5,651 nt of DNA, from assembly GCA_018263405.1 (NCBI GenBank), contig JAANXG010000153.1, forward strand, positions 1 through 5,651, in the 5' to 3' direction. The first letter of the stretch is position 1. Each line of letters starts with the position of its first letter. The translations under genes were made by a program, and so were the position numbers. Shown here piece after piece: positions 1 through 5,651 of this stretch. The notes below the pieces were generated by a model. That model saw nothing but the letters and a program-made list of their open reading frames with translations, was not told the origin of the DNA and searched no databases. Origin of the DNA: Gammaproteobacteria bacterium. Lineage in GTDB: Bacteria; Pseudomonadota; Gammaproteobacteria; Arenicellales; JAANXG01.

Positions 1-133
1 CGGCCCACTTTCCCGATTTATTTCGTTAAATAGCTGGCTATTCGCCTCAATAAATCGAAAAATTGGTCTCGATTTCCCACCTACCTCGCTACGATCCCCT
101 AAGTCCGACAGGCTCCTAGCAGAGCTAATATGA
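1..133 (+). mobile_element. Possible end of an insertion-sequence or repeat remnant
   Basis: This stretch is AT-richer than the genes. On the plus strand it carries a frame open from base 2 to a TGA at 131-133 (43 codons, no start in the window), with FASINRKIGLDFP in its middle. The segment CTAAGTCCGACAGGCTCC (from about 99) has the look of repeated terminal sequence that I associate with gammaproteobacterial insertion elements, but I cannot confirm that memory. The frame could be the tail of a transposase entering from the left or a chance open frame. The rest of the gap to 211 shows nothing recognisable. Confidence 0.25.
14..57. repeat. Inverted repeat downstream of hflD
   Basis: CGATTTATT (14-22) and AATAAATCG (49-57) are perfect nine-base complements separated by 26 bases. 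The spacer contains a second small inverted repeat (ATAG 30-33, CTAT 38-41). There is no adjacent T-run and the stem is AT-rich, so it is not a convincing terminator for hflD. It may belong to a mobile or repeated element at this edge. Confidence 0.4.
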
Positions 134-211
134 GGATTTTGCGATTGAGGATCGTTCAAAGATGGTCCGAAGACGGGATGTGAAAATGGGAAGTTATTTT
201 TGCGCGAGCCC

Positions 212-865
212 TTAGTGCACGGTTTCCGACTGGGGCGCCCCGTCGATTTCTTCCAGGAGCCGCGTAGCATTGTCCATGTATCGACAGCGCTGCAACACGA
301 GCTGCCAGCGGCTGCCGCCGAGCTGCGAAAACAACACGCCCGAACGAATTCCCGCCAGTAGGCTGGTCCGGATCTGGGCGACGACGTGGGTATTCTTGAG
401 GTGATCCTGCTCACCTTGGACAATAATCCCGGGCTTGAGCCGGCTGAGATTGGCTTTGTACAAGTCGGCGAATCGTTCATAAGTCTCGGTGGTTATATCA
501 CCGCCGGCATCGACGGAGACATCCTCCTGGATAGCCGCGAGCTCTTGCGATACCCGGTTAACGAGTTCCGGTGAGCAGTAGAAACGCTTGGCGAGTCGGC
601 ACAGCGCTACAACATATCTCGCCACTTCCAGATCGCCCGCCGATCCGCTCTGGCGGCTGATCGACAAAAGTCCCAATCGCACGCCTTCGATGCCCCCGAA
701 AATAGAAACCGTATTCACGGCGTCGGTAATCAGCACACTTCTCACGCTCGCACGAAGCGGCGCTTCATCGGCGTAACCACGACGGGCCAATTGCCGAGCG
801 AGCGCGGCTCCCTGATACAAGCCCGCCAGCGCCAGGATCTTGTCTCGTTCGTTCGCGTCGCTCAC
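212..865 (-). CDS. hflD: High frequency lysogenization protein HflD homologue
   Basis: A 217-residue protein matching HflD in length and layout. Features I recognise are LALAGLYQGAALARQLA near the N-terminus (11-27), SIFGG (54-58), YVVALCRLAKRF (84-95), LKPGIIVQG (143-151) and the most conserved block, QIRTSLLAGIRSGVLFSQLGG (164-184 region), followed by LVLQR. E. coli HflD is a mainly helical, membrane-associated protein that binds lambda CII and favours its degradation; its role in uninfected cells is unclear. The start is GTG with AGGA nine bases upstream and no in-frame alternative. It sits 24 bases after the peptidase stop. In many gammaproteobacteria hflD lies between mnmA and purB. Here the upstream neighbour is a peptidase gene, and no purB start is visible in the 211 bases downstream. 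I see no clear intrinsic terminator after it. Confidence 0.92.
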   Translation of the reverse strand: MSDANERDKILALAGLYQGAALARQLARRGYADEAPLRASVRSVLITDAVNTVSIFGGIEGVRLGLLSISRQSGSAGDLEVARYVVALCRLAKRFYCSPELVNRVSQELAAIQEDVSVDAGGDITTETYERFADLYKANLSRLKPGIIVQGEQDHLKNTHVVAQIRTSLLAGIRSGVLFSQLGGSRWQLVLQRCRYMDNATRLLEEIDGAPQSETVH

Positions 866-889
866 GATGTTATTTCCTACCCATGAGTA

Positions 890-2866
890 TCAGTGTGCCT
901 CGGCGCGCGCATTCGCGCTCAGAATATCGCGGAAAAATCCGGCTTCCCAGGCGAGCGCGTCGATATTGGCGTCGCTGGTTCTGAAACCGTGGCCCTCACC
1001 GGGGTATTCAATATAGTCGTAGTCACGCCCGTGCCGTTTCAGGGCCCGCACGATTTCCCGGGATATATCCGGTGGCACAACCTTGTCCTCCCGACCCTGG
1101 AAGACGATCACCGGACAGCTTATGGCCGACACGAAATGAATGGGTGACCTTGTATAGAACCGGCTTGTTGCATCTTTGGCGCGTTCGGATCGATAGTCTT
1201 CACCTATCAAGCGGTCGGTATACCGACCCTCGAACTTGTGGGTGATCCGAACCAGTGTCAATAAATCGCCGATACCGTAATAACACGCTCCAGCGGCGAA
1301 GGCTTCCGGGTATTGGGTCAATGCGCTCAATACGGCATATCCGCCGGCACTTCGACCCCGTATAAACACACAGTCACGATTAATCCATCCGAGGTCCGCA
1401 ATGTATTTAATGCCTTTCGCAATGTCTTCGGTATCGCCCTGCCCCCATCGGCCAAGCAGCGACTGACGATAGGCGCGGCCATAGCCGGTGCTGCCCCGGT
1501 AATTCACATCCAGTACCGCGAAACCGAACCCCGTCCAGTATTGCCGCGTCAAATCCAGGGCGTTCGAACTGCGCGCCGTGGGGCCGCCATGCACCATGAC
1601 AAGCATTGGCGGTGCATCGCCTTCCGGAGCCGTGTAGTGCGGGTTGCAAGGCGGATAAAAGTAAGCATGAGCCACCTCTGCATTCCCCGTGGGGTATTCA
1701 ACGGCCTCGGGTCGGCTTACGCCGTCGCCCGGCAACAGCTCCCGCACGCTTTTGATCGGCGTCAAGCGCTCGTGCCTCCACATTGTCAATGTCGGCGAAC
1801 GATCGCGCGTGGCCGCGATCATCAAAGCTTCATTGCCTCCGGCACGAGATAACTGTTTGATGTTGACGGCATCCGTTCGAACCACTTCAACGCCGCCGCC
1901 GTGCTTGTCGACGGTCACCAATTCGTCACCGTCGGCGCCGGTTCGCACCGCGAGGAGATAGTCCTGCAAAACAACATACCGGCAATCACCGAACACCCAA
2001 TGCGGCGCCCCGTATTCTTTGTCATCGAACGTCAACTGTATGAATTCTCCGCCGCGCCAGCGGTACAGGTTCCAAAAGTCTTGATTCATCCCGGGTGCGG
2101 AGTTGCCATCGATGGCAAGCAGCAAATCTCCGTCGTCATCGAACGCCAACTGGCAGACAGAAGTTTCAGAAGCGTTGATGACCGAGGCGGGGGCGCCGAG
2201 TCGTAGCCCTTCCCGGGTTTGCGAAAACGATGCGATCATCGCCTCGGATCGATCCCATGGCATGTTTGGATCGTCCCATTGAAACCAGGCAATACGCCGG
2301 TGGGCGGAGTCCAGCACGAGGTTCGCATAGAAATCGTGCCCCCGATGCAGGACTCGAGGATCGTGAATCGCCCCGGGTTCGATCCTGACCACTGCAAGAC
2401 AGTTTTCAATATCCGACGATGACCGCTCCCTTTCCATGACACAGACCAAATGCGCCCCGCCCGCTACGACACAAAGGTCGATATAGCGTAGTGCATCGTC
2501 CGTCTTGCTTCGCGGCGTCACGGGCTGCGGATCGGGCGGCACATCCAGATATTGACGGTATATCCGCTGATCGCCGTCGTTGACGAAATAGCAGGTATCA
2601 TCGTGCAGGGTATAAGGGCAGCCACCGTATTCGTGCACCCGGCTGCGGACCGAAAAACCCTCCGGCGTCAGGCAACATTCGGCGCCCGATGAGTCACGCT
2701 CCATCAATACGCCCCGGCCGCCCTCTTCGGTCCTGGTTTCCAACCATATTGTCCGGTCCTTTCGCCTTACCGGGTACATCGGCGTCGCGGGTTTTTCAAA
2801 CAGGGCTTTGGCATCGAACAACCCGGTCCATAAGCCGTGGGGAGCCGTCTTCAAATCACGAGTCAT
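890..2866 (-). CDS. S9-family (prolyl oligopeptidase-like) serine peptidase
   Basis: A peptidase of about 658 residues from the preferred start. The N-terminal two thirds (about 10-390) are a beta-propeller-like region opening with TAPHGLWTG, typical of the acylaminoacyl-peptidase/DPP-like S9 branch. The C-terminal alpha/beta-hydrolase domain shows the oxyanion segment VHGGPT, then NYRGSTGYG, the nucleophile elbow GRSAGG (Ser506), GREDKVVPP (Asp594) and GEGHGF (His626): a complete triad. No signal peptide or membrane segment is seen, so it should be cytoplasmic and cleave short peptides or acylated N-termini; specificity is not readable. The start at 2866 gives a TAATG overlap with the DUF192 stop and keeps the normal family N-terminus. 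The longer in-frame ATG at 2890 would add eight residues and overlap by 25 bases. Neither start has a good Shine-Dalgarno. Confidence 0.93.
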   Translation of the reverse strand: MTRDLKTAPHGLWTGLFDAKALFEKPATPMYPVRRKDRTIWLETRTEEGGRGVLMERDSSGAECCLTPEGFSVRSRVHEYGGCPYTLHDDTCYFVNDGDQRIYRQYLDVPPDPQPVTPRSKTDDALRYIDLCVVAGGAHLVCVMERERSSSDIENCLAVVRIEPGAIHDPRVLHRGHDFYANLVLDSAHRRIAWFQWDDPNMPWDRSEAMIASFSQTREGLRLGAPASVINASETSVCQLAFDDDGDLLLAIDGNSAPGMNQDFWNLYRWRGGEFIQLTFDDKEYGAPHWVFGDCRYVVLQDYLLAVRTGADGDELVTVDKHGGGVEVVRTDAVNIKQLSRAGGNEALMIAATRDRSPTLTMWRHERLTPIKSVRELLPGDGVSRPEAVEYPTGNAEVAHAYFYPPCNPHYTAPEGDAPPMLVMVHGGPTARSSNALDLTRQYWTGFGFAVLDVNYRGSTGYGRAYRQSLLGRWGQGDTEDIAKGIKYIADLGWINRDCVFIRGRSAGGYAVLSALTQYPEAFAAGACYYGIGDLLTLVRITHKFEGRYTDRLIGEDYRSERAKDATSRFYTRSPIHFVSAISCPVIVFQGREDKVVPPDISREIVRALKRHGRDYDYIEYPGEGHGFRTSDANIDALAWEAGFFRDILSANARAEAH

Positions 2867-3345
2867 TACTGCAACCGTTCGATCTTCCATTGTTCAACGG
2901 TGATCCGCTGTTCGATAAAATATCCCGCACGCGTCTCCAGCGCCGCCGCCACCGGGCGTCGCGGGCTGTAATACCGATGCCGAGCCGTGCCGAGCACGGC
3001 GGGTTCCATACGCTGAATATCGACGATCGAGCCAGACTCGTCGATAAACGCGATGTCGAGGGGGGCTTTAACGTTGCGCATATGAAAATTGGCGTGACGG
3101 GACCGCTCGAAGAGGAAATAAATCGCCGTGCTTTGGATGGTTTCAGGGCAAACATACTGGAATCCACCGGCGCGTTCCCGGTAATCGTCCGCGACCCGTA
3201 CTGCAAGTTTGATCGACTCTTTCTCAGGTCCCGCCAGAATCAATTCAGCACCGCTCATGGAATCCAGTGCCGCCGTCGTTTGCCGGCAGTCGGCACCGGC
3301 GTTGAGCGCGGCCGGCAGCAGGACCGCGAGCAGGCACCATCTCAT
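2866..3345 (-). CDS. DUF192 family protein with signal peptide
   Basis: A 159-residue protein. Residues 1-18 look like a Sec signal peptide: an Arg, a hydrophobic run (LLAVLLPAAL) and AGA at 16-18 as a signal peptidase I site. There is no lipobox, since Asp precedes Cys20, so the mature form is probably periplasmic. The DUF192 core spans about 46-150: ERAGGFQ (57-63), then FHMRNVKAPLDIAFID (87-102), which corresponds to the family's FWMKNTLIPLDIAFID signature, then VDIQRMEP and a late ALETRAGY. The family folds as a small beta-barrel-like domain of unknown biochemical role. The common GLM motif is GFQ here, followed by VCPE, and the mature chain has only Cys20 and Cys66, which could pair. Its ATG abuts the TAG of the aminotransferase (TAGATG) without a clear ribosome site, so coupled translation is likely. 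Its stop overlaps the next gene. Confidence 0.85.
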   Translation of the reverse strand: MRWCLLAVLLPAALNAGADCRQTTAALDSMSGAELILAGPEKESIKLAVRVADDYRERAGGFQYVCPETIQSTAIYFLFERSRHANFHMRNVKAPLDIAFIDESGSIVDIQRMEPAVLGTARHRYYSPRRPVAAALETRAGYFIEQRITVEQWKIERLQ

Positions 3346-4449
3346 CTAACCAGTGGCCAGGACCACGTCAACCACTCGCTGGACTTGGTCTTCGGTCATG
3401 TACGGGTGAATCGGCAGGGATATACATTCCCGCGACGCCTTTTCAGTATTCGGTAAATCGTTTGCAGCGTATTCGAGAGGAAGGTAGACCCTCTGGCGAT
3501 GCAAAGGAACTCGATAGCACAAATTAAATCCGATTCGGGCGGACTCGAGCCGATCCCTGACCCGGTCCCGGTCCGAAGCGCGAATAGTGTAAAGGTTGTA
3601 CACGTGTTCACCATACGGTGAGCCGGGCGTGATCACATCGCTTCCCGCAAAGCCCTTGTCGTACCAGACGGCCACCTGCCTGCGCTTGTCGATGCGGTCA
3701 TTAAGGCTGCGCATTTTGATGCGCAGCAGCGCCGCCTGGATTTCATCCAGGCGGCTGTTATACCCGATCGCTTCGTGTACGAACGCGGCGCCGGCCCCGT
3801 GGTTCCGTAACTTTTTTATCTTCTCCACATAACCGGGATCCTGGATCGTGATAATTCCCCCGTCGCCGTAGCACCCCAGCACCTTGGTGGGATAGAAGCT
3901 AAAACAACCAAAGTCGCCCCATCCGCCAACCCGCCGGGTTTTGTGGACGGCCCCACAGGCCTGTGCGCAGTCCTCGATCAATGGTATTCCGTGACCGTCG
4001 GCGAGAGCCTGAAGCGCACCCATGTCCACCGGGCAACCGAACAGGTGTACGGGGAGAATAGCGCGTGTCCTGGCGTTGATGCAGGCTTGCACCCGATCGA
4101 TGTCCAGGTTGAATGACACGGGATCGATGTCCACAAATACCGGGGTCGCGCCGGTCCGGGAGATGACTTCCGCCGTGGCAAAGAAACTGTACGGCGTGGT
4201 GATGACTTCGTCTCCGGCGCCGATATTCAGCGCCTTCAGCGACAAAATCAGCGCATCGGTGCCGCTGGCCACGGATACCGAGTAAGGAGCCCCGATATAA
4301 TCCGCGAATTCACGTTCAAAGGCATGAACTTCGGGACCCAGGATGAAGGCACCGGACATGCCGATGCGGCGAATCGCTTCCAGCCACTCGTGTTCCAGAG
4401 CTTCGAATTCCGGTTTCAGATCCAGAAACGGAACGGGGATTTCGTTCAT
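3346..4449 (-). CDS. DegT/DnrJ/EryC1/StrS family PLP-dependent sugar aminotransferase
   Basis: A fold-type I PLP aminotransferase of 367 residues (370 if started at 4458), normal for the family. In the 4449 numbering, ASGTDAL (61-67) forms the phosphate-binding turn. IEDCAQACGA carries the cofactor Asp at 160. FSFYPTKVLGCYGDGG carries the Schiff-base Lys at 189. GYNSRLDEIQAA (229-240) is the conserved loop from the partner subunit. The C-terminal SLPIHPYMTEDQV is typical of the WbpE/WlbC/GnnB-like branch, which converts a UDP-3-keto-hexosamine to the 3-amino sugar with glutamate as donor. It would act directly on the product of the preceding dehydrogenase. I prefer the ATG at 4449 because it forms an ATGA four-base overlap with the upstream TGA. 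An in-frame ATG at 4458 is the alternative (13-base overlap). Neither has a strong Shine-Dalgarno, consistent with translational coupling. The exact sugar is not determinable here. Confidence 0.94.
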   Translation of the reverse strand: MNEIPVPFLDLKPEFEALEHEWLEAIRRIGMSGAFILGPEVHAFEREFADYIGAPYSVSVASGTDALILSLKALNIGAGDEVITTPYSFFATAEVISRTGATPVFVDIDPVSFNLDIDRVQACINARTRAILPVHLFGCPVDMGALQALADGHGIPLIEDCAQACGAVHKTRRVGGWGDFGCFSFYPTKVLGCYGDGGIITIQDPGYVEKIKKLRNHGAGAAFVHEAIGYNSRLDEIQAALLRIKMRSLNDRIDKRRQVAVWYDKGFAGSDVITPGSPYGEHVYNLYTIRASDRDRVRDRLESARIGFNLCYRVPLHRQRVYLPLEYAANDLPNTEKASRECISLPIHPYMTEDQVQRVVDVVLATG

Positions 4450-5393
4450 GTCAAACATTCTTTAATCTTGTTTTGAACGAGTTCCGCCACTCTCAAAGCA
4501 CGAATTCCGTCCTGGCCGTTAACGAATGGCTTCTGTTTGCTCGAAATGATTGAAACAAAATGCTCTAACTCGGCATCCAGAGAGGGCTTGGACGCCACTT
4601 CGAGTTTTTCCGAAACCAGCCCGGGATATAACTGTCCGGGCTCGGGCTTTGTCTTTCGGACTATATCCATCTGTTGATCGATGAAATTCAAGGCGTGATA
4701 ACCGTCGCCGCTAAAAACTCGAATGCGCCGGAATTTCTTGGCGGATACCCTGGAAGCCGTGACGTTGGCGACCGCACCGTTTTCAAACTCCAGCCGGGCA
4801 TTGGCGATATCCACGTGGTTGGTTACCACCGGCGAGCCTATCGCCGACACGTACTTGAGATCGGAATGGACAAGTGACAGGACGATATCTATGTCGTGAA
4901 TCATCAAATCGGTCACCACGTCAACGTCCGTCGCCCGCTCGACGAACATGCCCAGGCGATGCACTTCAATGAAGCGCGGATCGCCCACGCGTTCCGCCAG
5001 TGCCATGATACCGGCATTGAACCGTTCCAGGTGGCCTACCAAAAACACGTTGCCCGCCTCTTCTGCCTTGGCCACGAGCTTCTCGGCATCCTCCGCCGTG
5101 GGGGCCACCGGTTTTTCCATGAGCATGTGCTTGCCGGCGTCGAGGTAAGGCAGTGCCACTTCGCAATGGCTACTGGTGGGTACGACAATGGAAACCGCAT
5201 CCACGTCATCGATCAAGGCATAGGGATCGGTGTAATAAGGACAAGCGTGCCGGGTTCCGATTTTCGAGGCGGTCTCGGCCTCGATATCCGCTACACCGGC
5301 CAGGTGCACGCCGGACATTCGGGCGTATATGCCGGCGTGAATACTGCCCAGGTATCCCACACCTACCACACCCACGCGCAGGGGGCTATTCAC
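4446..5393 (-). CDS. Gfo/Idh/MocA family NAD(P)-dependent sugar-nucleotide oxidoreductase
   Basis: A 315-residue cytoplasmic dehydrogenase, the usual length for the family. The N-terminal Rossmann fold shows GVGYLG (G11, G13, G16) with an acidic end of strand 2 (VADIE, 34-38). EKP at 93-95 supplies the conserved lysine. DLMIHDIDI (162-170) supplies the His166/Asp167 pair near the substrate. The remainder is the family's C-terminal alpha/beta domain. The sugar-nucleotide members nearest in my memory are the UDP-GlcNAc 3-dehydrogenase GnnA (lipid A 3-amino sugar synthesis) and WlbA/WbpB, which oxidise C-3 of UDP-GlcNAc or its uronic acid. The adjoining aminotransferase supports a 3-keto intermediate. 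The start is GTG; an in-frame TAA shortly upstream leaves no earlier ATG, GTG or TTG, and the Shine-Dalgarno is weak (GAG in GCGAG). It appears to be the first gene of the operon. The family call is firm; the exact substrate is inference. Confidence 0.93.
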   Translation of the reverse strand: MNSPLRVGVVGVGYLGSIHAGIYARMSGVHLAGVADIEAETASKIGTRHACPYYTDPYALIDDVDAVSIVVPTSSHCEVALPYLDAGKHMLMEKPVAPTAEDAEKLVAKAEEAGNVFLVGHLERFNAGIMALAERVGDPRFIEVHRLGMFVERATDVDVVTDLMIHDIDIVLSLVHSDLKYVSAIGSPVVTNHVDIANARLEFENGAVANVTASRVSAKKFRRIRVFSGDGYHALNFIDQQMDIVRKTKPEPGQLYPGLVSEKLEVASKPSLDAELEHFVSIISSKQKPFVNGQDGIRALRVAELVQNKIKECLT

Positions 5394-5467
5394 GGGATAC
5401 TCGCAGCGATCGCGGCATGGAAATCGGTCCGGTTAAAATTTCTAAACGGGACGCGGATTATAAACAA
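5390..5467 (-). CDS. Possible 25-codon leader peptide frame
   Basis: A frame starting at TTG (5467-5465), just after AAAGGAGG, runs for 25 codons. It ends in a TGA that overlaps the GTG start of the dehydrogenase in a four-base GTGA, the arrangement used for translational coupling. Against it, the gap from GGAGG to TTG is only two bases, the start codon is weak, and the perfect TATAAT lies inside the frame. A chance open frame is quite possible. The predicted peptide has no recognisable motif. Confidence 0.2.
   Translation of the reverse strand: MFIIRVPFRNFNRTDFHAAIAASIP
5457..5462 (-). promoter_or_regulatory. Candidate -10 box for the operon
   Basis: A perfect TATAAT on the minus strand, about 64 bases upstream of the GTG start of the dehydrogenase. 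A weak -35 match, TTGCAC (5487-5482), lies 19 bases further upstream, longer than the optimal spacer. Transcription would start near 5450, giving a leader of about 57 bases that lacks the AAAGGAGG motif. Confidence 0.35.
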
Positions 5468-5479
5468 AGCCTCCTTTGT
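5464..5479 (-). other. Small hairpin enclosing an AAAGGAGG motif
   Basis: On the minus strand ACAAAG and CTTTGT form a perfect six-base-pair stem around a four-base GAGG loop. The Shine-Dalgarno-like AAAGGAGG (5477-5470) lies half in the stem and half in the loop. The stem is AT-rich and would be weak. It overlaps the candidate promoter spacer, so it matters as RNA only if transcription begins further upstream. Confidence 0.35.
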
Positions 5480-5549
5480 CCGTGCAAATTCATCGCGAAA
5501 TCATCGATAGTTTGTCAAAATTAAGTAATTTCTCAAAAAGTCCGTGCAA
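5478..5549. repeat. 10-base direct repeat, two copies
   Basis: GTCCGTGCAA occurs at 5478-5487 and 5540-5549, in the same orientation with starts 62 bases apart, close to six helical turns. Both copies lie upstream of the operon in the presumed divergent promoter region. The proximal copy overlaps the weak -35 of the TATAAT promoter. They could be operator half-sites, but no regulator is visible. Confidence 0.35.
5489..5518 (-). promoter_or_regulatory. Alternative upstream promoter candidate
   Basis: A perfect TTGACA on the minus strand (5518-5513) is followed after 18 bases by a poor -10, GATGAA (5494-5489, three of six consensus bases). If used, RNA would start near 5482 and include the AAAGGAGG hairpin and possible leader frame. 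The weak -10 makes this uncertain. Confidence 0.25.
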
Positions 5550-5633
5550 TGTCGGCGATCATGTGGGGGTAGGGTTGTCTTTCAGGGACGCTGTAAGAAG
5601 TGGCATAGGGAAGTGCCGTTTACGGAGCTAAGG

Positions 5634-5651
5634 ATGCAATACCTCCCTGTA
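5634..5651 (+). CDS. Start of a divergent gene, truncated by the window edge
   Basis: An ATG at 5634-5636 lies six bases after GGAG (5624-5627), a well-spaced ribosome site, and the frame is open to the edge (Met-Gln-Tyr-Leu-Pro-Val). The orientation is divergent from the operon, so 5394-5633 would be a shared promoter region. Six residues cannot identify a protein. They resemble the N-terminus of siroheme synthase/precorrin-2 dehydrogenase (CysG/SirC, which often begins Met-x-x-Leu-Pro-hydrophobic), but this is only a guess. Confidence 0.4.

Noticed and set aside
25..31. GTTAAAT resembling an integron attC core (GTTRRRY)
   Set aside because: There is no matching RYYYAAC partner and no cassette array or integrase nearby; a seven-base degenerate match is expected by chance.
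167..176. GTC-TTCG-GAC mini-hairpin downstream of hflD (minus strand)
   Set aside because: The stem has only three base pairs and no T-run follows, so it does not support a terminator.
1313..1852. 179-codon open frame on the plus strand
   Set aside because: It lies entirely antisense to the peptidase catalytic domain, whose triad motifs are unambiguous; its composition is shadow-like.
2689..3456. 255-codon open frame on the plus strand
   Set aside because: It lies antisense across the peptidase, DUF192 and aminotransferase genes. It is rich in Arg, Pro and Ser, as expected from an out-of-phase GC-rich frame, and has no family motif.
5458..5493. 11-codon minus-strand frame starting at ATG 5493, with tandem AGG AGG codons
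   Set aside because: It has no ribosome site, and the tandem AGG codons are simply the AAAGGAGG motif read in another frame.
4896..5510. 204-codon open frame on the plus strand, rich in His and Gly
   Set aside because: It is antisense to the dehydrogenase. The His and Gly richness is a by-product of the opposite-strand codons, and no coherent domain is seen.

Overview
The window looks like a gammaproteobacterial chromosome segment. The best taxonomic pointer is an HflD homologue, a family largely confined to Gammaproteobacteria. The genes are moderately GC-rich. The 211 bases at the left edge are AT-richer, about 47% GC by hand count.

Layout: five complete genes lie on the minus strand, so the biological order runs from right to left. 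They are (1) a Gfo/Idh/MocA NAD-dependent sugar-nucleotide dehydrogenase, 5393-4446; (2) a DegT/DnrJ/EryC1/StrS PLP-dependent sugar aminotransferase, about 4449-3346; (3) a small exported DUF192 protein, 3345-2866; (4) a cytoplasmic S9-family (prolyl-oligopeptidase-like) serine peptidase, about 2866-890; and (5) HflD, 865-212. The junctions are an ATGA overlap, an abutting TAG-ATG, a TAATG overlap and a 24-base gap. This strongly suggests one polycistronic unit with translational coupling. The right flank (5394-5633) holds candidate promoters, a hairpin around an AAAGGAGG motif, a possible short leader frame and a 10-base direct repeat. At the right edge a divergent plus-strand gene appears to begin, but only six codons are visible. 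The left edge (1-211), downstream of hflD, holds an inverted repeat and an open frame that may be the end of a mobile-element remnant.

Function: genes 1 and 2 fit a two-step C-3 oxidation and transamination of a UDP-N-acetyl-hexosamine, giving a 3-amino sugar nucleotide for lipid A or surface polysaccharide (GnnA/GnnB or WlbA-WlbC/WbpB-WbpE type). The exact substrate cannot be read from the window. The DUF192 protein, the S9 peptidase and HflD have no obvious biochemical link to that step, so the grouping itself is the most interesting aspect. I see no CRISPR array, tRNA, rRNA, complete transposase or defence system. No clearly new system is evident, and the findings are modest leads.
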